Source of the DNA: Jeongeupia sp. USM3
GTDB lineage: Bacteria > Pseudomonadota > Gammaproteobacteria > Burkholderiales > Chitinibacteraceae
Reading direction: 5' to 3'
NCBI RefSeq assembly: GCF_001808185.1
Contig: NZ_CP017668.1
Coordinates: 186,001-250,000 of the forward strand
DNA: 64,000 bases
In this document: one piece after another, positions 25,939 to 34,835 of the stretch
How positions within the stretch are numbered: the first letter of the stretch is position 1
Layout of the letters: each line of letters begins with the position of its first letter
Made by a program: the position numbers and the translations under genes
The notes under the pieces: generated by a model
Told to the model about the DNA's origin: nothing
What the model saw: only the letters and a program-made list of their open reading frames with translations
Databases searched by the model: none

Positions 25939-25986
25939 CATGGAGCGCCACGGCCAGAGACGCTGGCCAGAACAAGCGCCACCGGC

Positions 25987-27048
25987 TTACGGTTGCGCCC
26001 CTGGTTGCAAAGCCCTGATCAGCTCGGGAAAGCGGCGGTCCCGCCGCAGCGACGCCAGGCGCCAGCGCTGGAGAAGGCGCTCCGCCCATTCGTCGTCGTC
26101 GCCGATCAGGCGCTGCAGGTTGGCGAAGGCGGCGTCGGCGTGGCCTGCCAGCGCCCATGCTTCGGCCGCCAGCAACGAGAACCAGGGGTCGAGGTCCCGT
26201 GCCTTTTCGTAGTGGACGGCCCAGTCGCCGAACTCCCCGGCGCTCATCGCCGTTGCCGATTCCGCTGGCAGCGTGGCGCTGAATGCGCGATAGCTTGCCA
26301 CCTCCTCGAAGCCGGCCGCACGCGCAAGGGCGCGGGACTCACGGTTGTTGGCAAGACAGTGCCAGCCGGCGCCGGTCACGCCGTGCGCGGCCAGCAGCGC
26401 GAGCGTGTGTAGTACCAGCTGCTGCGCCAGACCCTGGCGCCGGTGCTCGGGCGCAACCCGGACGCCGATCTCGCTGCGGTTGCCGGCGATCATGTCGCTC
26501 AGGCACAGGGCCACGACGGCGTCGGCCGCGAGCAGCGCATAGCCCAGATTGCCGTCCAGTGCCGCAGCTGCATCGCAGCCGCGATCCAGCTCGAACCAGT
26601 CGTCCAGCGCACGGCGGTCCGCCTCCGACAGGCGATGAAGCCCGTCGGCGCTCAGTGCCAGCTGCCGGTAGCGGGGATTCGTGGCGGCGGGGGGGGCGGC
26701 TGGCGCCAGCCCTCGCCGTGCGGCAACACGCTCGTGGCGCCGGGCGAAGCGGTTGATCAGGATGACGGGGAAGTGCGCTTCCCAGCGATCCGGGGCGTAG
26801 ACCAGGTAGGCCGTGGGCGGAATCAGCGCGCCAAGCGCCTGAAGATCGGCGGCTGCGTCGGGATTACCGGCCAGATACCAGCCTTCCGGGCCGTCGAGCA
26901 GCGCGACGTTCGGCTGTTGCACGTCGTCGACCCAGACGTCGCCGGGCGCTTCGGCGGCAAGCACGGCAGCAACCGAGAGATGGAGGTCGACGAATGCCGC
27001 AAACAGCGGCCGGGCGATGCGGTAGTCGGTTTTGGGGAGAGGAACCAT
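25987..27048 (-). CDS. GNAT-family N-acetyltransferase
   Basis: A 353-residue protein. The C-terminal half has the GNAT core: NRSEIGVRVAPEHRRQGLAQQLVLHTLALL contains the R-R-x-G-L-A acetyl-CoA loop, and WHCLANNRESRALARAAGFEEV is the following motif. The N-terminal half (VWVDDVQQPNVALLDGPEGWYLAG) is of the type seen in GNAT proteins with an extra substrate domain. About 80 further residues (GDWAVHYEKARDLDPWFSLLAAEAWALAGH) look like a TPR-type tail. AGGAG stands before the ATG at 27048. The frame is open far upstream as antisense of tex, which I ignore. Substrate unknown. Confidence 0.83.
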   Translation of the reverse strand: MVPLPKTDYRIARPLFAAFVDLHLSVAAVLAAEAPGDVWVDDVQQPNVALLDGPEGWYLAGNPDAAADLQALGALIPPTAYLVYAPDRWEAHFPVILINRFARRHERVAARRGLAPAAPPAATNPRYRQLALSADGLHRLSEADRRALDDWFELDRGCDAAAALDGNLGYALLAADAVVALCLSDMIAGNRSEIGVRVAPEHRRQGLAQQLVLHTLALLAAHGVTGAGWHCLANNRESRALARAAGFEEVASYRAFSATLPAESATAMSAGEFGDWAVHYEKARDLDPWFSLLAAEAWALAGHADAAFANLQRLIGDDDEWAERLLQRWRLASLRRDRRFPELIRALQPGAQP

Positions 27049-27242
27049 GAAACTCCTGCGGGGCGGGTAGGTACGCCTCGGACCGGGGGATTGCTGGTCC
27101 ATCCCGGCGCGTGGCGGCAAGCGCAGTGTCCGGCCGCGCACCGGCGACGGCAAGACGCTGCACAGGGCGGCGCTGGCATTCACCAAGGCGGGCAAAGCGG
27201 GGCATGCGCGGCGCGGGCATGGGTGAATCGGCGCAAGTGAAT

Positions 27243-27282
27243 TACAATGGAGCCATTCCCAAAGGGCGCGCAGGCGCCCTTT
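27243..27282 (+). promoter_or_regulatory. Candidate promoter and 5' hairpin of the asd-like/tex operon
   Basis: TACAAT at 27243-27248 fits a -10 element. Just after the expected start point lies AAAGGGCGC-GCAG-GCGCCCTTT followed by T, a terminator-like hairpin within the short leader, ending 18 nt before the start codon. It may stabilise the mRNA 5' end or attenuate. No good -35 is seen. Confidence 0.45.
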
Positions 27283-27300
27283 TCCCATTCCGGAGGTTTC

Positions 27301-28251
27301 ATGGCTCATCTTACCCTTGGCGTGCTCGGCGCCACTTCCTCTCTCGGTCAGGCGTTGCTCGACGTGATCTCCGACAGCCCGCTGCGGCTGGCGGCGCTGT
27401 ATCCGCTGACGATGAGCGACGACGAAGGCCTGGTCGAGTTCCGCGGCGAAGACCACCCGGAGTTCAACGTCGAGGATTTCGAGTGGACCCAACTGCGCGT
27501 ACTGGTGAACACCGTTCCCGGTGTCGGCCCGGTGCTGGCCGAGGCCGCACAGGCCGGCGTCATCGTCATCGACCTGACCGGCGCGAATCCGCCCGGCGGC
27601 AAGCTCGCAAAGGGCCAGGTCTTGTCGCTGCCCGATCCGTTCGCGCAGCAGCTGGCGACGCTGGTCGCGCCGCTGGCCGAAATCGGCGAAGTGATGCAGG
27701 TGACGGCGACCGGTCTGCTGTCGGTGTCGACCGAGGGGCAGGCCGGCATCGATGCCTTGTCCGGCCAGACGCGCGCGCTGTTTGCGCAGACCGAGCACGA
27801 GACCGCCGTTTACCCGAAGCGGATCGCCTACAACGTGCTCGGTGGCTTCGGCGAGCCGGACGAGGGCGGCGCAACGGCCGAGGAAAATGCCGCGCTCGCG
27901 CTGCTGAAGAAGCAGCTGCCCGGTGATTGCGCGATCGACGTGACGTGCGTGCGCACGCCGCATTTCTTTGGCCATGGCGCCAGCGTCACCGTGCGGTTCT
28001 CCGCACCGGTTGCCCAGGATGCGATCATTGCCGCGCTCAAGGCCGGCGAGCGCGTCTTCCTGCTGCAGGTTGCCGGCGAGGCCGGCATCGCCGCGAGCCA
28101 GGACGCGGTCGGCGGCGACAAGGTCTGGGTCAGCCGGCTGCGGTTTGCCGCTGACGGCCGCGGCGTGACGCTGTGGAGCGTAGCCGACAATACCCGCCTG
28201 CCGGCGCTGGCCGTACTGCAGCTGCTGACGCTGATCGCGGCCAAAGAGTAA
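27301..28251 (+). CDS. Aspartate-semialdehyde dehydrogenase-like protein lacking the catalytic Cys (USG-1 type)
   Basis: A 316-residue protein of the Asd fold: N-terminal NAD(P)-binding domain (LTLGVLGATSSLGQALLDVI) and C-terminal dimerisation domain (VTCVRTPHFFGHGASVTVRF). At the place of the catalytic Cys of Asd (usually NCST) this protein has VTATGLLSVS, without cysteine, so Asd activity is not expected. It thus resembles E. coli USG-1, a protein of unknown role. GGAGG precedes the ATG. tex follows 6 nt later. In many relatives a true asd follows leuB, so this may be its diverged copy. Confidence 0.82.
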   Translation: MAHLTLGVLGATSSLGQALLDVISDSPLRLAALYPLTMSDDEGLVEFRGEDHPEFNVEDFEWTQLRVLVNTVPGVGPVLAEAAQAGVIVIDLTGANPPGGKLAKGQVLSLPDPFAQQLATLVAPLAEIGEVMQVTATGLLSVSTEGQAGIDALSGQTRALFAQTEHETAVYPKRIAYNVLGGFGEPDEGGATAEENAALALLKKQLPGDCAIDVTCVRTPHFFGHGASVTVRFSAPVAQDAIIAALKAGERVFLLQVAGEAGIAASQDAVGGDKVWVSRLRFAADGRGVTLWSVADNTRLPALAVLQLLTLIAAKE

Positions 28252-28257
28252 TCCGTC

Positions 28258-30525
28258 ATGCTGCCGCCGATTTCGCACCGTATTGCCCGGGAACTCGCCT
28301 GCCGTCCGGCGCAGGTCGATGCCGCGATCCAGTTGCTCGACGACGGCGCGACCGTGCCTTTCGTCGCGCGCTACCGCAAGGAAGTGACCGGCGGGCTCGA
28401 CGACACGCAGCTGCGCACGCTCGACGAGCGCCTGCATTACCTGCGCGAACTGGAAGAGCGGCGTGCGGCGGTGATCGCCAGCGTCGACGGGCAGGGCAAG
28501 CTGACGCCGGTACTGCTGGGGCAGTTGCAGGACGCCGACAACAAGCAGCGGCTCGAAGACCTGTACCTGCCGTACAAGCCCAAGCGCCGTACCAAGGCAC
28601 AGATTGCCCGCGAGGCCGGGCTGGCACCGTTGGCGGCGGCCTTGCTCGCCGACCCGACCAGCGTGCCGGAGCAGGAGGCCCTGGCGTTCATCAATGCCGA
28701 TGTCGTCGACGTCAAGGCCGCGCTCGACGGCGCGCGTGCGATCCTGATCGAGCAGTTTGCCGAGGACGCCGAACTGGTCGGCGGCCTGCGCGACTACCTG
28801 AAGAGTCACGGTGTGGTCAGAACCGCGGTCGTCGACGGCAAGCAGGACGAGGGCGCCAAGTTCGCCGACTATTTCGAGTACGAGGAGGCGCTGGTCAAGA
28901 TGCCGTCGCACCGGGTGCTGGCGGTACTGCGCGGTCGTGCCGAGGGTGTGCTGAACGTCGCGCTCTGCTTGCCGGACGAGACGGGGGCAAGCGTCGCCGA
29001 ACAGCGCATCGCCAGATGCTTCAGTGTCGACACGGGCAGTAAATGGCTGGCCGACACCGTGCGGCTCACATGGCGCGCCAGGGTGTTCCCGAGTCTGGAA
29101 ACCGAGCTGGTCGGCGCCTTGCGGCAGCAGGCCGAGCTGGAAGCGATCACGGTGTTTGCGCGCAACCTCAAGGACCTGTTGCTGGCGGCGCCGGCCGGAC
29201 CGCGGGTGACCATCGGCCTTGATCCGGGGCTGCGCACCGGCGTGAAGGTCGCCGTCGTCGATGCGACCGGCAAGCTGCTCGACACCGCAACGATCTACCC
29301 GCACGAACCGCGGCGCGACTGGAACGGGGCGCTGGCGGTGCTCGAGCGGCTGGCGAAGCAGCACCGTGCCGAGCTGATTGCGATCGGCAACGGCACTGCG
29401 AGTCGCGAGACCGACAAGCTCGCCGGCGAGTTGATCAAGCAGCTTCCGGCGCTGGGACTGAGCAAGCTGGTGGTGTCCGAGGCCGGCGCGTCGGTGTATT
29501 CGGCATCCGAGCTGGCGGCGAAGGAGTTTCCCGAGCTTGATGTCAGCCTGCGCGGTGCGGTGTCGATTGCCCGGCGGCTGCAGGACCCGCTGGCCGAGCT
29601 CGTCAAGATCGACCCGAAGGCGATCGGCGTCGGCCAGTATCAGCATGACGTGAATCAGGGCCAGCTCGCCCGCTCGCTCGATGCGGTGGTCGAGGACTGC
29701 GTCAACGCCGTCGGTGTCGACGTGAATACCGCATCGGCCGCGCTGCTCAACCGGGTATCGGGCCTGAGCGCGACCCTGGCGGCCAACATCGTCCAGTACC
29801 GCGACGCCAACGGCGCGTTTGCCGACCGCAAGGCCCTGCTCAAGGTGCCGCGGCTGGGCGAGAAGGCGTTCGAGCAGGCGGCGGGTTTTTTGCGGGTGAT
29901 GAACGGCAAGAATCCGCTCGATGCATCGGCGGTGCACCCGGAGTCGTACCCGCTGGTCGAGCGCATCGTCGCCAGAGTGCAGAAAAGCGTCAAGGCGCTG
30001 ATCGGTGACGTGGTACAACTGCGGCAGCTGAACCCGGCCGAGTTTACCGATGCCCGGTTTGGCGTGCCGACGGTCAGGGACATTCTCGCCGAGCTCGAAA
30101 AACCGGGCCGTGATCCGCGCCCCGAGTTCAAGACCGCGCGGTTTGCCGACGGCGTCGAGGACTTGAAGGACCTGCGCCCGGAGATGGTGCTCGAAGGCGT
30201 CGTAACCAATGTCACTAATTTCGGCGCCTTCGTCGATATCGGCGTGCATCAGGACGGGCTGGTGCACATTTCGGCGCTGGCGAGCCGCTTCGTCAAGGAT
30301 CCGCACGAAGTGGTCAAGGCCGGCGACGTCGTCAGGGTCAAGGTGCTCGAGGTTGATCTGAAGCGGCGGCGCGTGGCGCTGACGATGCGGCTTGGCAATG
30401 CGTCGGTTGCGGCACCGGCTGGTGCGGCGGCGGAGCCTGCAAGGCGGAAAGCGCCGAAAGCCGATGTGCCGGCTGCGTCCGGCGCGATGGCATCGGCGCT
30501 TGCGGGGCTCAAGCTCAAGCGCTGA
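28258..30525 (+). CDS. tex: Transcription accessory protein Tex
   Basis: A 755-residue Tex/YhgF protein, a nucleic-acid-binding factor linked to transcription and toxin-gene expression in Bordetella and to stress survival. Order: N-terminal helical HtH-like region, YqgF-like RNase H fold (VTIGLDPGLRTGVKVAVVDATG near residue 318), helix-hairpin-helix pair (ALLNRVSGLSATLAANIVQYRDANG), and an S1 RNA-binding domain at about 640-715 (GVVTNVTNFGAFVDIGVHQDGLVHIS). A Lys/Ala-rich tail closes it. It starts 6 nt after the Asd-like gene. Confidence 0.96.
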   Translation: MLPPISHRIARELACRPAQVDAAIQLLDDGATVPFVARYRKEVTGGLDDTQLRTLDERLHYLRELEERRAAVIASVDGQGKLTPVLLGQLQDADNKQRLEDLYLPYKPKRRTKAQIAREAGLAPLAAALLADPTSVPEQEALAFINADVVDVKAALDGARAILIEQFAEDAELVGGLRDYLKSHGVVRTAVVDGKQDEGAKFADYFEYEEALVKMPSHRVLAVLRGRAEGVLNVALCLPDETGASVAEQRIARCFSVDTGSKWLADTVRLTWRARVFPSLETELVGALRQQAELEAITVFARNLKDLLLAAPAGPRVTIGLDPGLRTGVKVAVVDATGKLLDTATIYPHEPRRDWNGALAVLERLAKQHRAELIAIGNGTASRETDKLAGELIKQLPALGLSKLVVSEAGASVYSASELAAKEFPELDVSLRGAVSIARRLQDPLAELVKIDPKAIGVGQYQHDVNQGQLARSLDAVVEDCVNAVGVDVNTASAALLNRVSGLSATLAANIVQYRDANGAFADRKALLKVPRLGEKAFEQAAGFLRVMNGKNPLDASAVHPESYPLVERIVARVQKSVKALIGDVVQLRQLNPAEFTDARFGVPTVRDILAELEKPGRDPRPEFKTARFADGVEDLKDLRPEMVLEGVVTNVTNFGAFVDIGVHQDGLVHISALASRFVKDPHEVVKAGDVVRVKVLEVDLKRRRVALTMRLGNASVAAPAGAAAEPARRKAPKADVPAASGAMASALAGLKLKR

Positions 30526-30558
30526 ACCAGCTGGCGGCGAGGTCTGCTGTCGGGGAAC

Positions 30559-30590
30559 GAAAAAAAACCGGGCACGTTAGTGCCCGGTTT
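30559..30590 (-). terminator. Intrinsic terminator of the porin gene
   Basis: On the - strand AAACCGGGCAC-TAAC-GTGCCCGGTTT runs into TTTTTTTC, 28 nt after the porin stop. On the + strand it also lies after tex, so it may serve both. Confidence 0.9.
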
Positions 30591-30617
30591 GAAGTCTAGG
30601 AAGACTGTAGATACGGC

Positions 30618-31712
30618 TTAGAAGTCGGTACGGAAGCCCACCGAGAACGCGTAGCCGTCCTGGTCGACGAAGTCCGGCGTCAGCGAGCCCGAGTTGTTCT
30701 TGAACTTGCCCTTGGTGTCGTTGTCGAGGTTCACGAGGTAGGTGTAGAAACGGGTCTGCTTGGTCGCGTAGTAGACGAGGCCGAGCGAAGCCTGGGCACC
30801 GCTGTTGTCGGCAACACCCATTTGCTCGTCCGACCAGGCATAGACGCCCTGGACTTCGAACTGGCCGAACTTGTAGTTGCCGACCACGGCGTAGTTTTCC
30901 CAGTCGGTGCCGGTCTTGCCGTTGTCGCTGTCGATGTGTTCCCAGCCCGCGCCCAGCTGCAGGCCGAAGTCGAACTTGTAGCCGAGTGCCAGGTTGGTCG
31001 CCCAGGTCGATGCGCCGCTGGTGGTGTTGCTGGCCTGGTCGGCCGACGCCAGACCGGTGGTCTGTGCGAAGGTGCGGTTCTTCGAGTAGTAGTAGCCGAG
31101 GCCACCGACGAAGCCGTAGCCGCTGTACAGTGCCGACGCCGCGTAGATCGGCGAGTTGCCGCCAGCCTGCGAATTCTGGTCGAGACCCCACGAACCGCGA
31201 ACCTGGAAGCCGCCGAACTTCGGCGAATCGTAGCTGACCGAGTTCTGCAGACGGCTGTTGAGCTGGGCATACACGGCGCCCTTGCCCTTGTAGTCGGCGG
31301 TGTCGGCGTAGTTGTCGAACAGGCTCGACAGGTCCGACGAGGTCAGCAGGGTCTTGTAGGCGCTGTCGTAGTTGCCGAAGCGCAGGGTACCCCAGTCGCC
31401 TTGCCAGCCGCCGAAGGTGTTGCGGCCGCCCCAGGTGGTGTTGCCGGTGCCGCCGTTACCGGAGGTCTTGATGGCCGATTCGATCTGCCAGATCACCTTG
31501 CCGCCGATGTCGAGCTTGTCCGAGCCCTTGAAGCCGAAGCGCGACGACTGGTCGATCAGCTGGACTTCACCGTTGTAATCCTTGCCGCCGGCATCCTTGA
31601 GCTGGTCGTATTCAAGCGATTCGCGGATCGAGCCGTAGACGGTGACTTCGGCTGCAGCAAACTGGGCCACGAAAGCGGCGCCGAGGGCGGCGGCGATCAG
31701 GGTCTTTTTCAT
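30618..31712 (-). CDS. Gram-negative porin (trimeric 16-strand type)
   Basis: A 364-residue general porin. Residues 1-21 are a signal peptide (MKKTLIAAALGAAFVAQFAAA); the mature protein begins EVTVYGSIRESLEYDQ, as in Neisseria PorB and Burkholderia porins, and ends SVGFRTDF with the C-terminal Phe needed for assembly by BAM. Alternating aromatic strands and Gly/Ser/Asn-rich loops are seen throughout; residue spacing DSSRFGFKGSDKLDIGGKVIWQIE is the usual first hairpins. AGGAGAG precedes the ATG. It is probably highly expressed. Confidence 0.93.
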   Translation of the reverse strand: MKKTLIAAALGAAFVAQFAAAEVTVYGSIRESLEYDQLKDAGGKDYNGEVQLIDQSSRFGFKGSDKLDIGGKVIWQIESAIKTSGNGGTGNTTWGGRNTFGGWQGDWGTLRFGNYDSAYKTLLTSSDLSSLFDNYADTADYKGKGAVYAQLNSRLQNSVSYDSPKFGGFQVRGSWGLDQNSQAGGNSPIYAASALYSGYGFVGGLGYYYSKNRTFAQTTGLASADQASNTTSGASTWATNLALGYKFDFGLQLGAGWEHIDSDNGKTGTDWENYAVVGNYKFGQFEVQGVYAWSDEQMGVADNSGAQASLGLVYYATKQTRFYTYLVNLDNDTKGKFKNNSGSLTPDFVDQDGYAFSVGFRTDF

Positions 31713-31888
31713 TACTTCACTCTCCTGTTGCGGATAAGAGGCCTTGTGTAGCCGGCCTGTACTGTTGCCCCGCCAGGCGTCTCCGGGAATCGGCGCAGGC
31801 AGGGCGATCGGAAATCCGGCGTGTGAACGCTCTAGGCTTACGCCGTGCGTTCGTTTTCTATGCCGTTTCGGTGCAGTGAAGTCTACGA

Positions 31889-31919
31889 GGCGATTATGTA
31901 TTTCACATTACAAATCGCC
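31889..31919. promoter_or_regulatory. Palindrome between trpC and the porin gene
   Basis: GGCGATT-A-TGTA-(8 nt)-TACA-AATCGCC: an imperfect 31-bp palindrome. It lies 31 nt after the trpC stop and about 177 nt before the porin start on the - strand, so it could be an operator for the porin or a terminator without T-run for trp. Confidence 0.4.
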
Positions 31920-31949
31920 CTGATTGATCCGCAGGGAAGAGTGTGTATC

Positions 31950-32741
31950 TCAGCCGAAGAACAAGCCGTGGAGCGCCTTTCCGGGGGATGGCTGGCGCAT
32001 GAAGGCTTCGCCGACGAGGAAAGTGTTGACGTTGTTTTGTTGCATTAAAGCGACATCTTGTGTTGCGAGGATGCCGCTTTCGGTGACGACGATCCGCTCG
32101 TCCGGGATGTTTTTCAGCAGCCCCAGTGTCGTGTCGAGGCTGACCTCGAAGGTGCGCAGGTTGCGGTTGTTGATGCCGACCAGCGGGGTGGCCAGTTGCA
32201 GTGCCGCATCCAGTTCCTCGCCGTTATGCACTTCGACCAGTACGCTCATGCCCAGCGCATGCGCGATGGCTTCGAAGTCCTTCATCTGCACCAGCGGCAG
32301 CTCGGCGGCGATCAGCAGCACGCAGTCGGCGCCCCAGGCGCGCGCTTCGAACAGCTGGTATTCGTCGACCATGAAATCCTTGCGCAGCGCCGGCAGCGTG
32401 CAGGCGGCGCGCGCGGCCTTGAGGTAGTCCTCGTGGCCCTGGAAGTATTGTCGGTCGGTCAGTACCGACAGGCAGGCGGCGCCGTTGGCTGCGTAGTCGG
32501 CCGCGTGCTCGGCCGGCTGGAAGTCGGTACGGATCACGCCCTTGGACGGGCTGGCCTTCTTGATCTCGGCGATGATGCCGGGCTGGCCCGCCGCGTGCTT
32601 TGCGCGAATCGCGGCGACGAAATCGCGGCGGTCGCTGTTGGCTTCGGCCTGGGCACGGATTTCGGCCAGCGGAACCGCTTTGCGTGCAGCGGCGACCTCG
32701 TCGTGCTTGGTCGCCCAGATCTGTTTCAGGATGTCGGACAT
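31950..32741 (-). CDS. trpC: Indole-3-glycerol-phosphate synthase
   Basis: A 263-residue (beta/alpha)8 barrel that closes the indole ring in tryptophan synthesis. It begins MSDILKQIWATKHDEVAAARK; EIKKASPSKGVIRTDFQP carries the catalytic lysine and phosphate contacts, LRKDFMVDEYQLFEARAWGADCVLLI is a family block, and VGINNRNLRTFEV, VTESGI and FLVGEAFMR follow. It is monofunctional, without TrpF fusion. It starts 15 nt after trpD and is the last gene of this trp block. Confidence 0.97.
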   Translation of the reverse strand: MSDILKQIWATKHDEVAAARKAVPLAEIRAQAEANSDRRDFVAAIRAKHAAGQPGIIAEIKKASPSKGVIRTDFQPAEHAADYAANGAACLSVLTDRQYFQGHEDYLKAARAACTLPALRKDFMVDEYQLFEARAWGADCVLLIAAELPLVQMKDFEAIAHALGMSVLVEVHNGEELDAALQLATPLVGINNRNLRTFEVSLDTTLGLLKNIPDERIVVTESGILATQDVALMQQNNVNTFLVGEAFMRQPSPGKALHGLFFG

Positions 32742-32756
32742 GGTTGACTCTACGGA

Positions 32757-33785
<1,029 letters not shown>

Positions 33786-33814
33786 GGTGGTTTGTCCGCC
33801 TGGATGGCTAGGGT

Positions 33815-34222
33815 TCAGTTCACGTAGAAGCGCGACAGCTCGTCGGCGCGCCGCCGGTCCATGTCGATCCGGCAAGTCTGCATCGCGACGCCGGCGACCG
33901 TGCCGCCGTAAAACGATGCGCCGGCCCAGTTGCAGTGGGCATCGCGGTAGGCGAGGTAGGCGGCGACATCGGTTTCGAACAGGCCCAGCGCGTGGCTGTC
34001 CGGCGTCGTTTGATCGAGTCGTCGCATCGCGGCCCGCGCGGCGGCCTCGGCATTGAGCCTGTCCTGTATCGCGCCGGTTTCCAGTTGGCCCAGGCAGCGG
34101 CTCAGTTCGACCTGATTGACGCTGTGCCGATCGCATTCGCTGATGGCGGGGGGCGACGGCTGGGCCTGCACACCGGCCGCCGTGAGCAGCAAGGCCGCGG
34201 CGATGCGGCGTATCACGCCCAT
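33815..34222 (-). CDS. LprI/DUF1311-like secreted protein within the trp operon
   Basis: A 135-residue protein with a signal peptide (MGVIRRIAAALLLTAAGVQAQ) and four cysteines (about residues 30, 43, 96 and 115) in the C-x12-C ... C-x18-C layout of the lysozyme-inhibitor LprI/DUF1311 family. The middle is a charged helical segment (AARAAMRRLDQTT). Such proteins act in the periplasm against lysozyme in some bacteria. Its start overlaps the end of trpG by 10 nt and trpD follows, so it is part of the trp transcript although functionally unrelated. Family assignment is moderate. Confidence 0.75.
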   Translation of the reverse strand: MGVIRRIAAALLLTAAGVQAQPSPPAISECDRHSVNQVELSRCLGQLETGAIQDRLNAEAAARAAMRRLDQTTPDSHALGLFETDVAAYLAYRDAHCNWAGASFYGGTVAGVAMQTCRIDMDRRRADELSRFYVN

Positions 34223-34782
34223 TCCTTGAGGAAGTTGTCGAGCATCTGATGGCCGTGCTCGGTCAGGATCGACTCGGGATGGAACTGCACGCCCTCGATC
34301 GCCAGCGTCTTGTGGCGCACACCCATGATCTCGCCGTCGGCGGTCCAGGCGGTCACTTCAAGGCAATCGGGCAGCGATTCGCGCTCGATCGCCAGCGAGT
34401 GGTAGCGGGTGACGGTAAACGGCGAGGGTAGCTTGCTGAACACGCCGGCGCCGGTGTGCTCGATTGGCGAGACCTTGCCGTGCATCAGCGTCTTGGCGTG
34501 GATGATCTTGCCGCCGAACGCCTCGCCGATCGCCTGGTGGCCGAGGCAGACGCCGAGAATCGGCAGCTTGCCGGCGAAGTGGCGGATGGCCTCGACCGAA
34601 ATGCCGGCCTCTTTCGGCGAACAGGGGCCCGGCGAGACGACCAGGTATCTGGGCTTGAGCGCTTCGATCTGTTCGATCGAGATTTCGTCGTTGCGGTAGA
34701 CGTGGACGTCCTGACCGAGTTCGCCGAAGTACTGGACGATGTTGTAGGTAAACGAATCGAAGTTGTCGATCATCAGCAGCAT
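34213..34782 (-). CDS. trpG: Anthranilate synthase component II, glutamine amidotransferase
   Basis: A 189-residue class I amidotransferase that supplies ammonia to TrpE (and possibly to PabB, as many relatives are dual TrpG/PabA). It begins MLLMIDNFDSFTYNIVQYF. The catalytic triad is C79 in GVCLGHQAIGEAFGG, H168 and E170 in FHPES. AGGAA precedes the ATG. It lies 53 nt after trpE; its last codons overlap the LprI-like gene. Confidence 0.96.
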   Translation of the reverse strand: MLLMIDNFDSFTYNIVQYFGELGQDVHVYRNDEISIEQIEALKPRYLVVSPGPCSPKEAGISVEAIRHFAGKLPILGVCLGHQAIGEAFGGKIIHAKTLMHGKVSPIEHTGAGVFSKLPSPFTVTRYHSLAIERESLPDCLEVTAWTADGEIMGVRHKTLAIEGVQFHPESILTEHGHQMLDNFLKEWA

Positions 34783-34835
34783 GGCGGAATTCCTTTGAAT
34801 CTGTACGCGGGGCGGGCGACGGCCTTGGATCGGAC

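Noticed and set aside
25987..30306. 1439-codon open frame on the - strand, antisense to the asd-like gene and tex
   Set aside because: Only its last 353 codons (GNAT gene) resemble protein; the rest is Arg/Leu/Val-rich antisense of real genes, a result of high GC and codon bias.
31845..32048. 67-codon + strand ORF between the porin and trpC
   Set aside because: Half of it is antisense to trpC and there is no binding site or family.
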